A program made the translations under genes and the position numbers. Under the pieces are notes generated by a model. The model saw only the letters and a program-made list of their open reading frames with translations. It searched no databases and was not told the origin of the DNA. A DNA stretch of 36,226 nucleotides from Rhodospirillales bacterium (lineage in GTDB: Bacteria; Pseudomonadota; Alphaproteobacteria; Rhodospirillales_A; JACZKS01): contig JABGRG010000038.1 of NCBI GenBank assembly GCA_018648445.1, positions 1 to 36,226 on the forward strand, read 5' to 3'. Positions 6,924 to 14,965 of the stretch are shown in pieces. Position 1 is the stretch's first letter, and each line of letters starts with the position of its first letter.

Positions 6924-9002
6924 ATGAACCGACCGAGACTAGTTCGCCGCATTCTCTTTCCAGGCGCGGTTTCATTGGGATATGCGGGGGTCGGTGTTGG
7001 CTGGTTGCTGTTTTTGGATCAAATACCGGAGTCGATACCTTCTGGCTCCGGCCTTTCTGCTTGGATACAAAACTTCGGCGACTGGTTTTTCATTGCGGTG
7101 ACCAGCGCCTTTATTTTCGTGTCTATGCGGATTATTGGTGGCCGCGCTGACAATGAATTGGCCCGCCTTCGGGCCGTCATTGATTTTTCGCCGGCTTCGA
7201 TCGTCATGACCGACGCCCAGGGTCGGTTCGTGATGGTGAATGGAGAGTTCGAGCGGCGTTTCGGGTTCAATTCTCATGCGGTGCTCGGAAAAACCGTCGA
7301 TGAACTGTTTCCGGCGCGAACTTCGGAAGAAGTCGCCGCTGAGGTACAGCAGGTATCGGACACGGGCACGGCGGGGAAACGCGATCTGAACGTATCCTTT
7401 GCCGACGGAACCGATCACACGGTGGAAGTCACCCGGTTTCCCATTTTCGATCCAGGCGGGGAACCTCTGGGAATCGGGTCAATTTCGATCGACGTTACGG
7501 AGCGAACGCGTATCGAGCGCGAACTTCGTGAAAGCGAAAGCCTGTTGCGGGCAATCATTGACAATTGCCCCCTTGTCTTTGCCCTGAAGGATCTGGAGGG
7601 GCGCTATCAACTGGTAAATAAGCAAGCAAAAGAAACCTCTTACCAATATTCCGAAGATATCTACGGGAAAACCGGGTTTGATTTCCGTCCGCGCAAGGAC
7701 GCCGAACATTCGGCTGCACGCGATCGCGAGGTCATAGAAACGCGTGAACCGCTTACCTACGAAGTGTGGAACCGACTTTCCGACGGGACCGATCACCATT
7801 TTCTGGTAACGAAGTTTCCGGTGTTCGACGGGAACGGCTTTTTGACGGGTATTGGCTTGGCCAGCCTTGAAACCACCGATATGAAAAAGGCCGAGGAGGC
7901 GCTGAAGGAAAGCGAAGCCCTTTTCCGCACCGTCATCGACAACTCGCCGCTTTCCATCGGACTAAAGGATCTGCAAGGCCGCTATCGATTAATAAATCGA
8001 AGGTACAGGGAATCTATTGGGGTTGAAGGTGAAGATTACCGGGGGAAGACGGTCGCCGATTTCCGCCCGGCCAGGGTTGTGGAGGAGGTGACGAAACGTG
8101 ATCGTGATGTTAAGGAAAACCGTACCGCATTTACCTATGAGGCGACGAGAATCGGACCGGATGGCGAAACCAGGCATTTTCTGACGAATCGATTTCCGGT
8201 TTTTGACACCCAGGGAGAATTATCCGGAGTAGGATTTACAAGTCTGAACGTTACCGAGCGAGTTGACGCCGAGCGGCGTCTGCAGGAAATGCAGTCCGAT
8301 TTCGCGCATGTCTCGCGGCTTAGCACATTGGGTGAAATGGCGGCCGGGTTCGCCCACGAACTGAACCAGCCGCTCGCGGCCATTCGCAATTACGCCGCAG
8401 GCTCGATCCGGCGGATGGATGCGGAACAAGGCGACATCAACGACATTCGCGTCGTCATCGAGCGAATCGCGCAGCAGGCGGCGCGCGCCGGCGACATCAT
8501 CATGCGAATTCGCAAATTCATCCGTAAGGAAGAAGGTGAAAAAAACGATATCGATATTGCGGCGGTCGTTCGCGATTCGGTCGGTCTGCTCTACGGCGAG
8601 GCTCTGAAACACGAAGCCGAAATTACGTTGGAGATGCCCGATAATTTGCCAGCGGTGGTTGCCGACGCCGTGCAAATTCAACAGGTCGTTATCAATCTGG
8701 CGCGCAATGGCATGGAGGCGATGGACAAGGCAGGCAGCGACGCACGCTGCGTAACCGTCCGTGCGGCGGAGATTGAGGGCGGCGTTACCGTCGATGTCGA
8801 GGATACGGGATCGGGAATCAGTGAAGAAGTCCGTGAAAGATTGTTCGAACCGTTCTTCACGACCAAGGATGACGGAATGGGGATCGGGCTGCTGATCTGC
8901 CAGACGATCATCGAGGAACACGGGGGAACGTTGAAGGTTGGACAGGCCCCGGCGGGCGGTGCCGTTATCTCTTTCACGTTACCATTCAGCAGGTCTGATT
9001 GA
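6924..9002 (+). CDS. Membrane-bound PAS-domain sensor histidine kinase
   Basis: The 692-residue protein begins with two membrane segments (about 10-31 and 53-72). Three PAS domains follow (about 79-193, 205-320 and 328-445), each ending in a PAC-type strand (for example LGIGSISIDVTER). The HisKA dimerisation domain has the phospho-acceptor His478 in GFAHELNQPLAAI. The ATPase domain has the N box INLARNGMEAM, the G1 box VEDTGSGI, LFEPFFTTK and GMGIGLLICQTI. The short FAHELNQPL helix places it in the FixL/DctB-like kinase group. The second and third PAS domains are clearly similar to each other (RAIIDNCPL versus RTVIDNSPL, each with KDLxGRY), so they look duplicated. No response regulator gene is in the window. 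The signal is unknown. Confidence 0.93.
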   Translation: MNRPRLVRRILFPGAVSLGYAGVGVGWLLFLDQIPESIPSGSGLSAWIQNFGDWFFIAVTSAFIFVSMRIIGGRADNELARLRAVIDFSPASIVMTDAQGRFVMVNGEFERRFGFNSHAVLGKTVDELFPARTSEEVAAEVQQVSDTGTAGKRDLNVSFADGTDHTVEVTRFPIFDPGGEPLGIGSISIDVTERTRIERELRESESLLRAIIDNCPLVFALKDLEGRYQLVNKQAKETSYQYSEDIYGKTGFDFRPRKDAEHSAARDREVIETREPLTYEVWNRLSDGTDHHFLVTKFPVFDGNGFLTGIGLASLETTDMKKAEEALKESEALFRTVIDNSPLSIGLKDLQGRYRLINRRYRESIGVEGEDYRGKTVADFRPARVVEEVTKRDRDVKENRTAFTYEATRIGPDGETRHFLTNRFPVFDTQGELSGVGFTSLNVTERVDAERRLQEMQSDFAHVSRLSTLGEMAAGFAHELNQPLAAIRNYAAGSIRRMDAEQGDINDIRVVIERIAQQAARAGDIIMRIRKFIRKEEGEKNDIDIAAVVRDSVGLLYGEALKHEAEITLEMPDNLPAVVADAVQIQQVVINLARNGMEAMDKAGSDARCVTVRAAEIEGGVTVDVEDTGSGISEEVRERLFEPFFTTKDDGMGIGLLICQTIIEEHGGTLKVGQAPAGGAVISFTLPFSRSD

Positions 9003-9038
9003 GGGCAACCAACGAGAACCTGACCGGTCGAACGCCGG

Positions 9039-10130
9039 CTATTGTTCCGCCAAGGCTTCCAGACCGCCTTCGAAAAAGCGGTAATTCTCCATCCCATCAA
9101 GAATGACGCCGTCAAACCCCTGGCGAATGATCCCGTATATGTATGAGTTAGCGTCGCCAGAGATGATTTTGCGCCATTCGGGGTTCCAATACTGTACGAA
9201 AAAGCGGTCGGGATTGCCGGGAACAGGCGCACTGATCCAATGGGGCGAGCCCTCGCGCCAGTGATCTTTCCAGAAATAGGCGTGACTGGCGACCGACGCG
9301 ATGTCGACATAGGCGAAAACCAGCCGTTTCGCCCCCAGCTTTTTGAACTTCAGCGTTTCGACCGCTTGGCGTGACAACGGTTTGCCCAACGAATGGAAAA
9401 CGTCGACCACGATTAGGTCGAAGTTGTTTTCGTGCATCTTGAGGGCGAATTCGTCGACCCGGCCAAAGCTCGAGGAGTCGCGCAACACCAGAAAATTATT
9501 GATGGATTTAAGCGAGAGAATGCTATGGGCGCTTTCGTCGTAGGGGCGGCGCGGAAAGACCGGAACGGTGGAAATGTCGGCCCCTCGCGACGGGGAGCCA
9601 AAAAAGACAAAGTCTTCTTTAACCGCCATGCGGCGCGCGGTGTCCACGGTCTTGGGCGACTTCACGTAGTCCATGACCAAAACCTTCAAGCCCACTTTCT
9701 TCGCCATGCGAGCCAGCGGAAGCAATCGTTCGCGGCGTTTTTCATCTGTCGGCTTGCCGATTTCGGGGACGCCATAAAATAGCCCCTCTTGCACAATCCC
9801 GTTGATCGAACGCAAGTAAGTGCGCGCAGGGTTCCTAATGTCGGCGTCCGAAGGATCGACCTTTACCAGCAATTCCAAACCGTTGACGGGAATGACCATA
9901 AAATCCGGGCGGTGACCGCGCGCGAATTTTCCGATGGATTGCACGAACCGGCGCAATTCTTCGCGGTAGTCAAGGACCCGTCCAGCTTGCCCCGTGGTCG
10001 GCGTGGTCCCCTGATCCTGTAAGATTTCGCGCCCCTGGGCGCGCACGCCGCCCTGCTGTGCCTCTGCCAGGCTTGAGCCGAGCAACAGCACGATCAAAAA
10101 CAAGGAGGCAAACTGGATACAACGCATCAT
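9039..10130 (-). CDS. Exported GH114/TM1410-like TIM-barrel protein
   Basis: About 363 residues with a signal peptide (MMRCIQFASLFLIVLLLGSS, cleavage near AEA-QQ). Two start codons stand side by side (10130 and 10127); I chose 10130. An upstream in-frame start at 10160 would put charged residues before the signal peptide. The C-terminal half has LVFAYVDIASVASHAYFW, FVQYWNPEWRKII and GFDGVILDGMENYRFFE. This is the pattern of the GH114 / TM1410 family, related to endo-alpha-1,4-polygalactosaminidase. Members are secreted or periplasmic and are thought to cut galactosamine-rich polysaccharide, though most are untested. It converges with the kinase gene (36 bases apart) and lies 73 bases downstream of the FAD oxidoreductase. 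The family is likely; activity is not shown. Confidence 0.7.
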   Translation of the reverse strand: MMRCIQFASLFLIVLLLGSSLAEAQQGGVRAQGREILQDQGTTPTTGQAGRVLDYREELRRFVQSIGKFARGHRPDFMVIPVNGLELLVKVDPSDADIRNPARTYLRSINGIVQEGLFYGVPEIGKPTDEKRRERLLPLARMAKKVGLKVLVMDYVKSPKTVDTARRMAVKEDFVFFGSPSRGADISTVPVFPRRPYDESAHSILSLKSINNFLVLRDSSSFGRVDEFALKMHENNFDLIVVDVFHSLGKPLSRQAVETLKFKKLGAKRLVFAYVDIASVASHAYFWKDHWREGSPHWISAPVPGNPDRFFVQYWNPEWRKIISGDANSYIYGIIRQGFDGVILDGMENYRFFEGGLEALAEQ

Positions 10131-10203
10131 GGCGACCCTTTTCCCAGAAAAGCGACCCAAAAGCCAGTTTATCCGGGAATTGTTGCCAACTTATTGCCAG
10201 CGG

Positions 10204-11307
10204 CTACTTCAACATATCCGCCACATGGCGGGCAATGGCAATTGAAGCGGTCAGGCCCGGGCTTTCCATACCGTAAAGATTGACCAATCCGGCCACGCCG
10301 TGGGTTTCGGGTCCCTGAATTACAAAATCGGCATCTGGCGCACCCTGTGGCGATACCTTGGGCCGCACGCCCGTATAGCCCGGTTGAAGAGCGCCGTCTT
10401 CGAGATCGGCCCAATAGGTGCGGATGGCCGAATAGAAAATGTCGGCGCGGGCGGGATCGACATCGTAGTCAATCTCGTCGATCCACTCGACATCAGGGCC
10501 AAAGCGGGCCTGGCCGCCGAGATCGAGAGAAAGGTGGACGCCCAGGCCTCCGTCTTCCGGGATGGGGTAGACCAGTCTGGAAAACGGCGCGCGGCCCGTC
10601 AGCGTAAAATAGGTGCCCTTGGCTAGATAGCGTGCCGGAATGGTATCCTGCGGCAGAAATTCCAACGAGGTGGACAATGCCTGCGCGCCCAGTCCGGCGC
10701 TGTTGATGATGATGTCACACGCCAGATCCATGGGTTCATCGCCGTGTACCGAAATCACCTTGGCTCCATTTTCCAGGCGTCCGCCCCACACGGGCGACAG
10801 AAATGCCACCATTCCGCCGTTATCCTCCAGATCGCCTTGATAGGCGAGCATCAGCCGGTGACTGTCCATAATGCCGGACGAGGGCGAAAAAAGTGCTGCC
10901 TTAGCCTTTAGGTTGGGTTCCATGGCAACGGCCTGTGCGCCGTCCAGCCATTGCAGATCGCTCACGCCGTTGGCTTCGGCCTTGGCCTTGATGGCTTCTA
11001 GGCGGCCGATCTGCGCATCGTCAGTGGCGACGATCAGCTTGCCGCAGCGATCATAACCGACTCCGTGGGATTCGAAATATTCATAAAGTTGATCGCGTCC
11101 CTCAACGCAAAGTTTGGCCTTCAACGTATCCGTCGGATAGTAGATCCCGGCATGAACGACCTCGCTGTTACGCGAGCTGGTGTCCGAGCCAATGGCATCG
11201 GATTCTTCGAGCACGATGACCTCAATGCCACGCATTGCCATTTCGCGGGCGATGGCTAAACCGATAGCTCCTGCGCCAATAACCGCGCACTGAATGGATT
11301 CTGTCAT
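10204..11307 (-). CDS. FAD-dependent oxidoreductase, L-2-hydroxyglutarate dehydrogenase (LhgO)-like
   Basis: The 367-residue DAO-family flavoprotein has the FAD loop VIGAGAIGLAIAREMAMRG (GxGxxG at residues 10-15) and the flavin-proximal stretch SSRNSEVVHAGIYYP, which is characteristic of the L-2-hydroxyglutarate oxidase/dehydrogenase group. KGTYFTLTG, the YTGVRPKVSP stretch and a C-terminal GMESPGLTASIAIARHVA match the same group. It would oxidise an L-2-hydroxy acid and pass electrons to quinone or oxygen. The ATG at 11307 is the only sensible start. It is divergent from the NCS1 transporter across a 291-base gap that holds two hairpins. The substrate is inferred from resemblance and could be another 2-hydroxy acid. 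Confidence 0.83.
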   Translation of the reverse strand: MTESIQCAVIGAGAIGLAIAREMAMRGIEVIVLEESDAIGSDTSSRNSEVVHAGIYYPTDTLKAKLCVEGRDQLYEYFESHGVGYDRCGKLIVATDDAQIGRLEAIKAKAEANGVSDLQWLDGAQAVAMEPNLKAKAALFSPSSGIMDSHRLMLAYQGDLEDNGGMVAFLSPVWGGRLENGAKVISVHGDEPMDLACDIIINSAGLGAQALSTSLEFLPQDTIPARYLAKGTYFTLTGRAPFSRLVYPIPEDGGLGVHLSLDLGGQARFGPDVEWIDEIDYDVDPARADIFYSAIRTYWADLEDGALQPGYTGVRPKVSPQGAPDADFVIQGPETHGVAGLVNLYGMESPGLTASIAIARHVADMLK

Positions 11308-11436
11308 TGGTTACGTTTTCTCCCGTCTTCCTTGGTTTGGGGCCGCGAGTTGCATATGGGGAGTCAACTCCCGTTTGACACCCTTCAAGTATCGGTCGGT
11401 GTTAGGATATCACACTGACTGAACGAGGGCTCCGTG

Positions 11437-11487
11437 GCCGTGGCAATCATTTATTTCCGTTACTCGGAAATAAATGATTGCCACGGC
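11437..11487. repeat. Perfect 23-bp hairpin between divergent genes
   Basis: The arms 11437-11459 and 11465-11487 are exact reverse complements (GCCGTGGCAATCATTTATTT followed by CCG, and its complement) around a 5-base TTACT loop. Neither side has a run of T, so it is not an ordinary terminator. It could be a binding site, an RNA processing signal, a REP-type element or the relic of a small mobile element. It lies 130 bases upstream of the oxidoreductase start and 112 bases upstream of the transporter start. Confidence 0.9.
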
Positions 11488-11541
11488 GGCTTTGTGGTGC
11501 TAAGAAAAATACCCAGCAAGAACTATTTGGCTAATTTCGTT

Positions 11542-11565
11542 TGGGAAACATGATCGGGTTTCCCA
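11542..11565. promoter_or_regulatory. 8-bp inverted repeat upstream of the NCS1 transporter
   Basis: TGGGAAAC at 11542-11549 pairs exactly with GTTTCCCA at 11558-11565 around an 8-base loop. It sits 33 bases before the transporter start. It could be an operator or a leader hairpin affecting expression of the transporter. Only the repeat itself is directly seen. Confidence 0.4.
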
Positions 11566-11598
11566 TTGGGGTTGCGCAAAGTTTGGGGGAACTTAGTT

Positions 11599-13044
11599 AT
11601 GTCAGATCAAAATCTGGAAATTCAACAAATCGATCCGACGCTTTACAACTCGGATCTGGCTCCTGTTCCGTATGAGAAGCGTAGTTGGGGCTGGTTTGAA
11701 ATCTTCAACGTGTGGTCCAATGACATTCAAAGTCTATTCGGATACACGTTGGCGGCTTCGCTGTTCATTACCTACGGCTTGAACGGTTGGGCGGTTATGG
11801 CCGCCATTATTTTGGCCGGTTTCATTATCATGGTGCTGGTTAACCTTACCGGGCAGCCCAGCGTAAAATACGGAATTCCATACCCGGTCATGGCGCGCGT
11901 CAGCATGGGGGTGCGGGGTGCTAACTTCCCGGCAATGGTCCGGGCCGTGGTGGCCATTTTCTGGTACGGCGTGCAAACCTATTTCGCCTCAACCGCCCTG
12001 GCCCTGCTGATCAACGCATTGTTCAGCACTGCGGGTGGCGCGGAATTCCTGGGGCTTACGGCTGTCGGCTGGTTCTCTTACGTCGTCGTGTGGTTGTTCC
12101 AAATCTACATGTTCTGGCGTGGCATTGAATGGATCCGCAGATTCCTTAACTTCGCCGGTCCGTTCGTTTACATCGTGATGATCATTCTGATGGGGATCAT
12201 CTGGTACAAGGCCGGTGGCGGGCTTCTTTCGGAAGTTGGCGCCATCTTCAGTGGCGGCGACGGGTACGAGCATGGTCCGGTTGCAGCCTTCTTGGGCATT
12301 ACCGGCACGATGATCGCCTACTTCGCTGCAGTCGTCATCAACTACGGTGACTTCTCGCGCTTCGTGAAAACACAGAAAGATATGAAGTTCGGCAATTTCG
12401 TGGGCCTGCCGCTCAACGTTGCCTTCTTCTCGTTCATCGCGTTGTTCGTGACCGCCGGTACCGTCGTGCTGTTCGGTGAAAAGCTGACCAACCCCGCCGA
12501 CATTATCGAACGTGTCGACGCCTTGCCGCTGACCATCATTGCCGCGGTAACGTTCTTCGCGGCGACCGTCGGCATCAACCTGGTGGCCAACTTCGTGCCG
12601 CCGGCGTATGACCTTGCCAACCTGTGGCCCAGCAAGATTGACTTCCGCATCGGCGGACTGATCACCGCCGTCGCCGCTTTCTTCGTTGGTGCGTTGTGGG
12701 TTTCGGTCATCAGCTCGATCGGTATTGCCGGTTTCGTCAACACTCTGGGCGCGATCCTGGCTCCGGTCTATGGGATCATGGTCACCGACTACTATCTGGT
12801 GAAGAAACAGCAGTTGGATATCCAGCAGCTGTTTTCGTCCGATCCCAGCGGCAAGTACTTCTATGACAAGGGCTGGAACAAGAAGGCGCTGATTGCCTTC
12901 GGTCTTGGCGCGATCTTCTCGATCTCCTCTGTCTGGTATCCGCCGTTGTCGTTCTTGTCCGGTTACGCCTGGGTTATCGGCGCCATCCTGGGTGCGGTTT
13001 TCTACTATGCCATCATGCCCAAGAACGGGGCCGCGACTGACTGA
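11599..13044 (+). CDS. NCS1-family nucleobase/hydantoin:cation symporter
   Basis: The 481-residue inner-membrane protein has about twelve hydrophobic segments and the NCS1 signature region YGIPYPVMARVSMGVRG followed by FWYGVQTYFAS. Trp122 and Gln126 are spaced like the Trp and Gln that stack on and bind hydantoin in the Mhp1 structure. VINYGDFSRFVK and INLVANFVPPAYDLANL match the later substrate-side segments. Family members import cytosine, uracil, allantoin, hydantoins or related rings with Na+ or H+. I chose the ATG at 11599 because GGGGGA lies 8 bases upstream; an in-frame ATG at 11566 has none. It is followed by a strong terminator, so the downstream genes need their own promoter. The substrate cannot be decided. 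Confidence 0.9.
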   Translation: MSDQNLEIQQIDPTLYNSDLAPVPYEKRSWGWFEIFNVWSNDIQSLFGYTLAASLFITYGLNGWAVMAAIILAGFIIMVLVNLTGQPSVKYGIPYPVMARVSMGVRGANFPAMVRAVVAIFWYGVQTYFASTALALLINALFSTAGGAEFLGLTAVGWFSYVVVWLFQIYMFWRGIEWIRRFLNFAGPFVYIVMIILMGIIWYKAGGGLLSEVGAIFSGGDGYEHGPVAAFLGITGTMIAYFAAVVINYGDFSRFVKTQKDMKFGNFVGLPLNVAFFSFIALFVTAGTVVLFGEKLTNPADIIERVDALPLTIIAAVTFFAATVGINLVANFVPPAYDLANLWPSKIDFRIGGLITAVAAFFVGALWVSVISSIGIAGFVNTLGAILAPVYGIMVTDYYLVKKQQLDIQQLFSSDPSGKYFYDKGWNKKALIAFGLGAIFSISSVWYPPLSFLSGYAWVIGAILGAVFYYAIMPKNGAATD

Positions 13045-13072
13045 TCTCCTCAGTCAATAGCAAACGAGAAAG

Positions 13073-13105
13073 CCGGTGCGGGGGTGACCCCGCGCCGGTT
13101 TTTTT
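13073..13105 (+). terminator. Rho-independent terminator after the NCS1 gene
   Basis: An 11-bp GC-rich stem (13073-13083 with 13088-13098, one G-T pair) and a 4-base loop are followed by seven T at 13099-13105. It begins 28 bases past the transporter stop. Confidence 0.93.
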
Positions 13106-13161
13106 GTGCGTTGTTGCTAGAATTCGTTGCGCTGCGGCGAGACTGTTGGTAGAAAAATATC

Positions 13162-13181
13162 AACAATATTGTTAACAATAT
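13162..13181. promoter_or_regulatory. Overlapping palindromes, candidate operator of the dehydrogenase-SDR operon
   Basis: AACAATATTGTT (13162-13173) is a perfect 12-bp palindrome. It overlaps ATATTGTTAACAATAT (13166-13181), a perfect 16-bp palindrome. They lie in an AT-rich island 52 bases before the GTG start of the next gene. The TTGTTAACAA core looks like sites used by FCD-type GntR regulators (TTGT..ACAA). The palindromes are seen; the binding protein is inferred. Confidence 0.6.
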
Positions 13182-13232
13182 GAACGAGGGCGCGCCATTA
13201 CGACCGCCCCGGCGAAATGGGAGGGAACCCGC

Positions 13233-14189
13233 GTGACAAAAATTGTCGTTTTGCAAGCTTTCTTCGGGCGCAACCCGGTTTTACGTGCCGAACTTCTGGC
13301 CAAGTATCCGGACGTGACATTCAAAGAAGATGACACGATTCTGGAAGGGCAGGAGCTTATTGATTTCGTGCGCGGCTATGACAAGGTCATCATGTCCATC
13401 GACAAGCTGACCCGCGAAGTGATCGAGGCGTTGCCCGATTTGAAGGTCGTTTCGAAATTCGGTGTCGGCATGGACTCCGTGGACGTCAAGGCCATGGCTG
13501 ATCACGGCATCGAGCTTGGCTGGAAAGGTGGCGTAAACAAGCGCACGGTCTCCGAAATGGCGCTTTGTTACATGCTGTCGCTGGTGCGCCAGTATCCGAC
13601 GGCGAATTTGGACATGCGTCGGGGTGTTTGGAAACGACGGCCCGGACGCACGCTTTCGGACCGCACAATCGGTATTCTGGGTTGCGGATTTATCGGGCAG
13701 GACCTGGCGCGCCTTCTTCGCGCCATGGGCTGCACGGTACTTGCCCACGACATTCGGGACCATCCGGATTTCTATGACGAGACAGGCGTTCTGCCGGTGA
13801 GCTTGGACGAGTTTCTGGAACGATCCGAACTAATCAGTGTCCATCTGCCGAACACCACGCTGACCCGTGGCATCCTCTCAGCCGAACGTTTGGCCCAGAT
13901 GCAGCCGGGGTCCATTCTGGTCAATACGGCGCGCGGTGGGTTGATTGACGAGGACGCGCTGTTGAAGGCGCTTCAGTCGGGGCATATTGCGTCTGCCGCC
14001 ATTGACGCTTTCCTGGCTGAACCGACCGACAAGCAGGAATTGATCGACCATCCGAATTTCTTTAGCACGCCGCATATGGGCGGGCTTTCGGCAGAAGCCT
14101 TGATGGCCATGGGCCGACAGGCCATCGCCGGATTGGATGATCATCGCCTGCCGAGCCCCGATTGGCCGCCGGACGTATGGGAGGACTAA
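13233..14189 (+). CDS. D-isomer-specific 2-hydroxyacid dehydrogenase (NAD-dependent)
   Basis: 318 residues with the two-domain layout of the D-2-hydroxyacid dehydrogenase family (phosphoglycerate dehydrogenase, glyoxylate/hydroxypyruvate reductase and relatives). The NAD loop is GILGCGFIGQDLARLL (Gly150, Gly152, Gly155), with Asp173 after the second strand favouring NAD. The catalytic triad is present as Arg234 (NTARGGLIDE), Glu263 (LAEPTD) and His281 (STPHMGG). Translation starts at GTG 13233, with GGGAGGG 7 bases upstream. It would reduce a 2-keto acid or oxidise a D-2-hydroxy acid. Its stop codon shares one base with the start of the SDR gene, so translation of the pair is coupled. The substrate is unknown. 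Confidence 0.9.
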   Translation: MTKIVVLQAFFGRNPVLRAELLAKYPDVTFKEDDTILEGQELIDFVRGYDKVIMSIDKLTREVIEALPDLKVVSKFGVGMDSVDVKAMADHGIELGWKGGVNKRTVSEMALCYMLSLVRQYPTANLDMRRGVWKRRPGRTLSDRTIGILGCGFIGQDLARLLRAMGCTVLAHDIRDHPDFYDETGVLPVSLDEFLERSELISVHLPNTTLTRGILSAERLAQMQPGSILVNTARGGLIDEDALLKALQSGHIASAAIDAFLAEPTDKQELIDHPNFFSTPHMGGLSAEALMAMGRQAIAGLDDHRLPSPDWPPDVWED

Positions 14190-14965
14190 TGGACGTTCGT
14201 TTGAACGGGCGCAGTGCGATCGTCACCGGGGGAAGCCTTGGGATCGGTCGTGCTGTTGCCGAGCGCTTTGCCCTGTCAGGCGCCAACGTTGCCATCGTCG
14301 GCAGGCGTGCCGATCTGTTGAACGAAGCCTGCGAGGCGATCAGAGGACAGGCAGCCACGAAGGTGATTGCCATTCCTGGGGACGTCTCGCGCGCCGATGA
14401 TTGCGCGCACATATTTCGGACAGCGAGCGAGGTGTTCGGGCAGGTCGATATTCTCGTAAATAACGCAGGTTCTTCAAAAAAAGGGAAATTTACGGAAATA
14501 ACGGATGAAGAGTGGAATTTTGATTTGCAGCTAAAACTGTTTGCTGCCATACGTTTGTGCCGCCTCGCGATCCCGCCTATGCAGGCTCGGCGCTGGGGGC
14601 GCATCATCAACGTACTCAACATCGGTGCCAAGGCGCCGTTGGGCGGGGCAGCGCCGACCGCCGTTAGCCGCGCGGCCGGAATGGCGCTGACCAAGATACT
14701 GGCCGGTGAGTTCGCCGCCGACAATGTGCTGGTCAATGCCCTGCTGGTTGGCCGTATTCGCTCCGACCAGTGGGTAAAGCGCGCGGAGAGCGAGGGCAAG
14801 GACATCGAAGCGTTCTACGCCGAAATGGGCGAAACCATGCCCTTGGGCCGCATCGGCACGGGGGAGGAGTTTGCCAATATGGCCTGCTTCCTGGCCTCCG
14901 AGGCCGGGTCCTATATTAACGGAACCGCTATCAACGTGGATGGCGGGGCTTCGCCCGTGGTTTAG
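14189..14965 (+). CDS. SDR-family protein with all four classical catalytic residues replaced
   Basis: The 258-residue protein is an SDR by fold: cofactor loop TGGSLGIG (13-20), NNAG (91-94) and the C-terminal NGTAINVDGGASPVV. The catalytic tetrad Asn-Ser-Tyr-Lys reads differently at the aligned positions: Lys116 (LQLKLFA), Asn144 (NVLNIGAKAP), Thr157 and Arg161 (APTAVSRAAG). The intact SDR at 2895-3683 has Asn, Ser, Tyr and Lys there. All flanking sequence is well kept, so this is a divergent, presumably functional subfamily and not decay. I chose ATG 14189, preceded by GGGAGG and overlapping the previous stop by one base. A patch at about 14461-14545 is distinctly A-rich. The role could be a non-classical reaction or a binding partner of the upstream dehydrogenase. 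Confidence 0.85.
   Translation: MDVRLNGRSAIVTGGSLGIGRAVAERFALSGANVAIVGRRADLLNEACEAIRGQAATKVIAIPGDVSRADDCAHIFRTASEVFGQVDILVNNAGSSKKGKFTEITDEEWNFDLQLKLFAAIRLCRLAIPPMQARRWGRIINVLNIGAKAPLGGAAPTAVSRAAGMALTKILAGEFAADNVLVNALLVGRIRSDQWVKRAESEGKDIEAFYAEMGETMPLGRIGTGEEFANMACFLASEAGSYINGTAINVDGGASPVV

Noticed and set aside
11375..11410. TTGACA with a downstream TAGGAT as a promoter for the NCS1 gene
   Set aside because: The spacing of 22 bases is too long, and the 23-bp hairpin lies between it and the gene.
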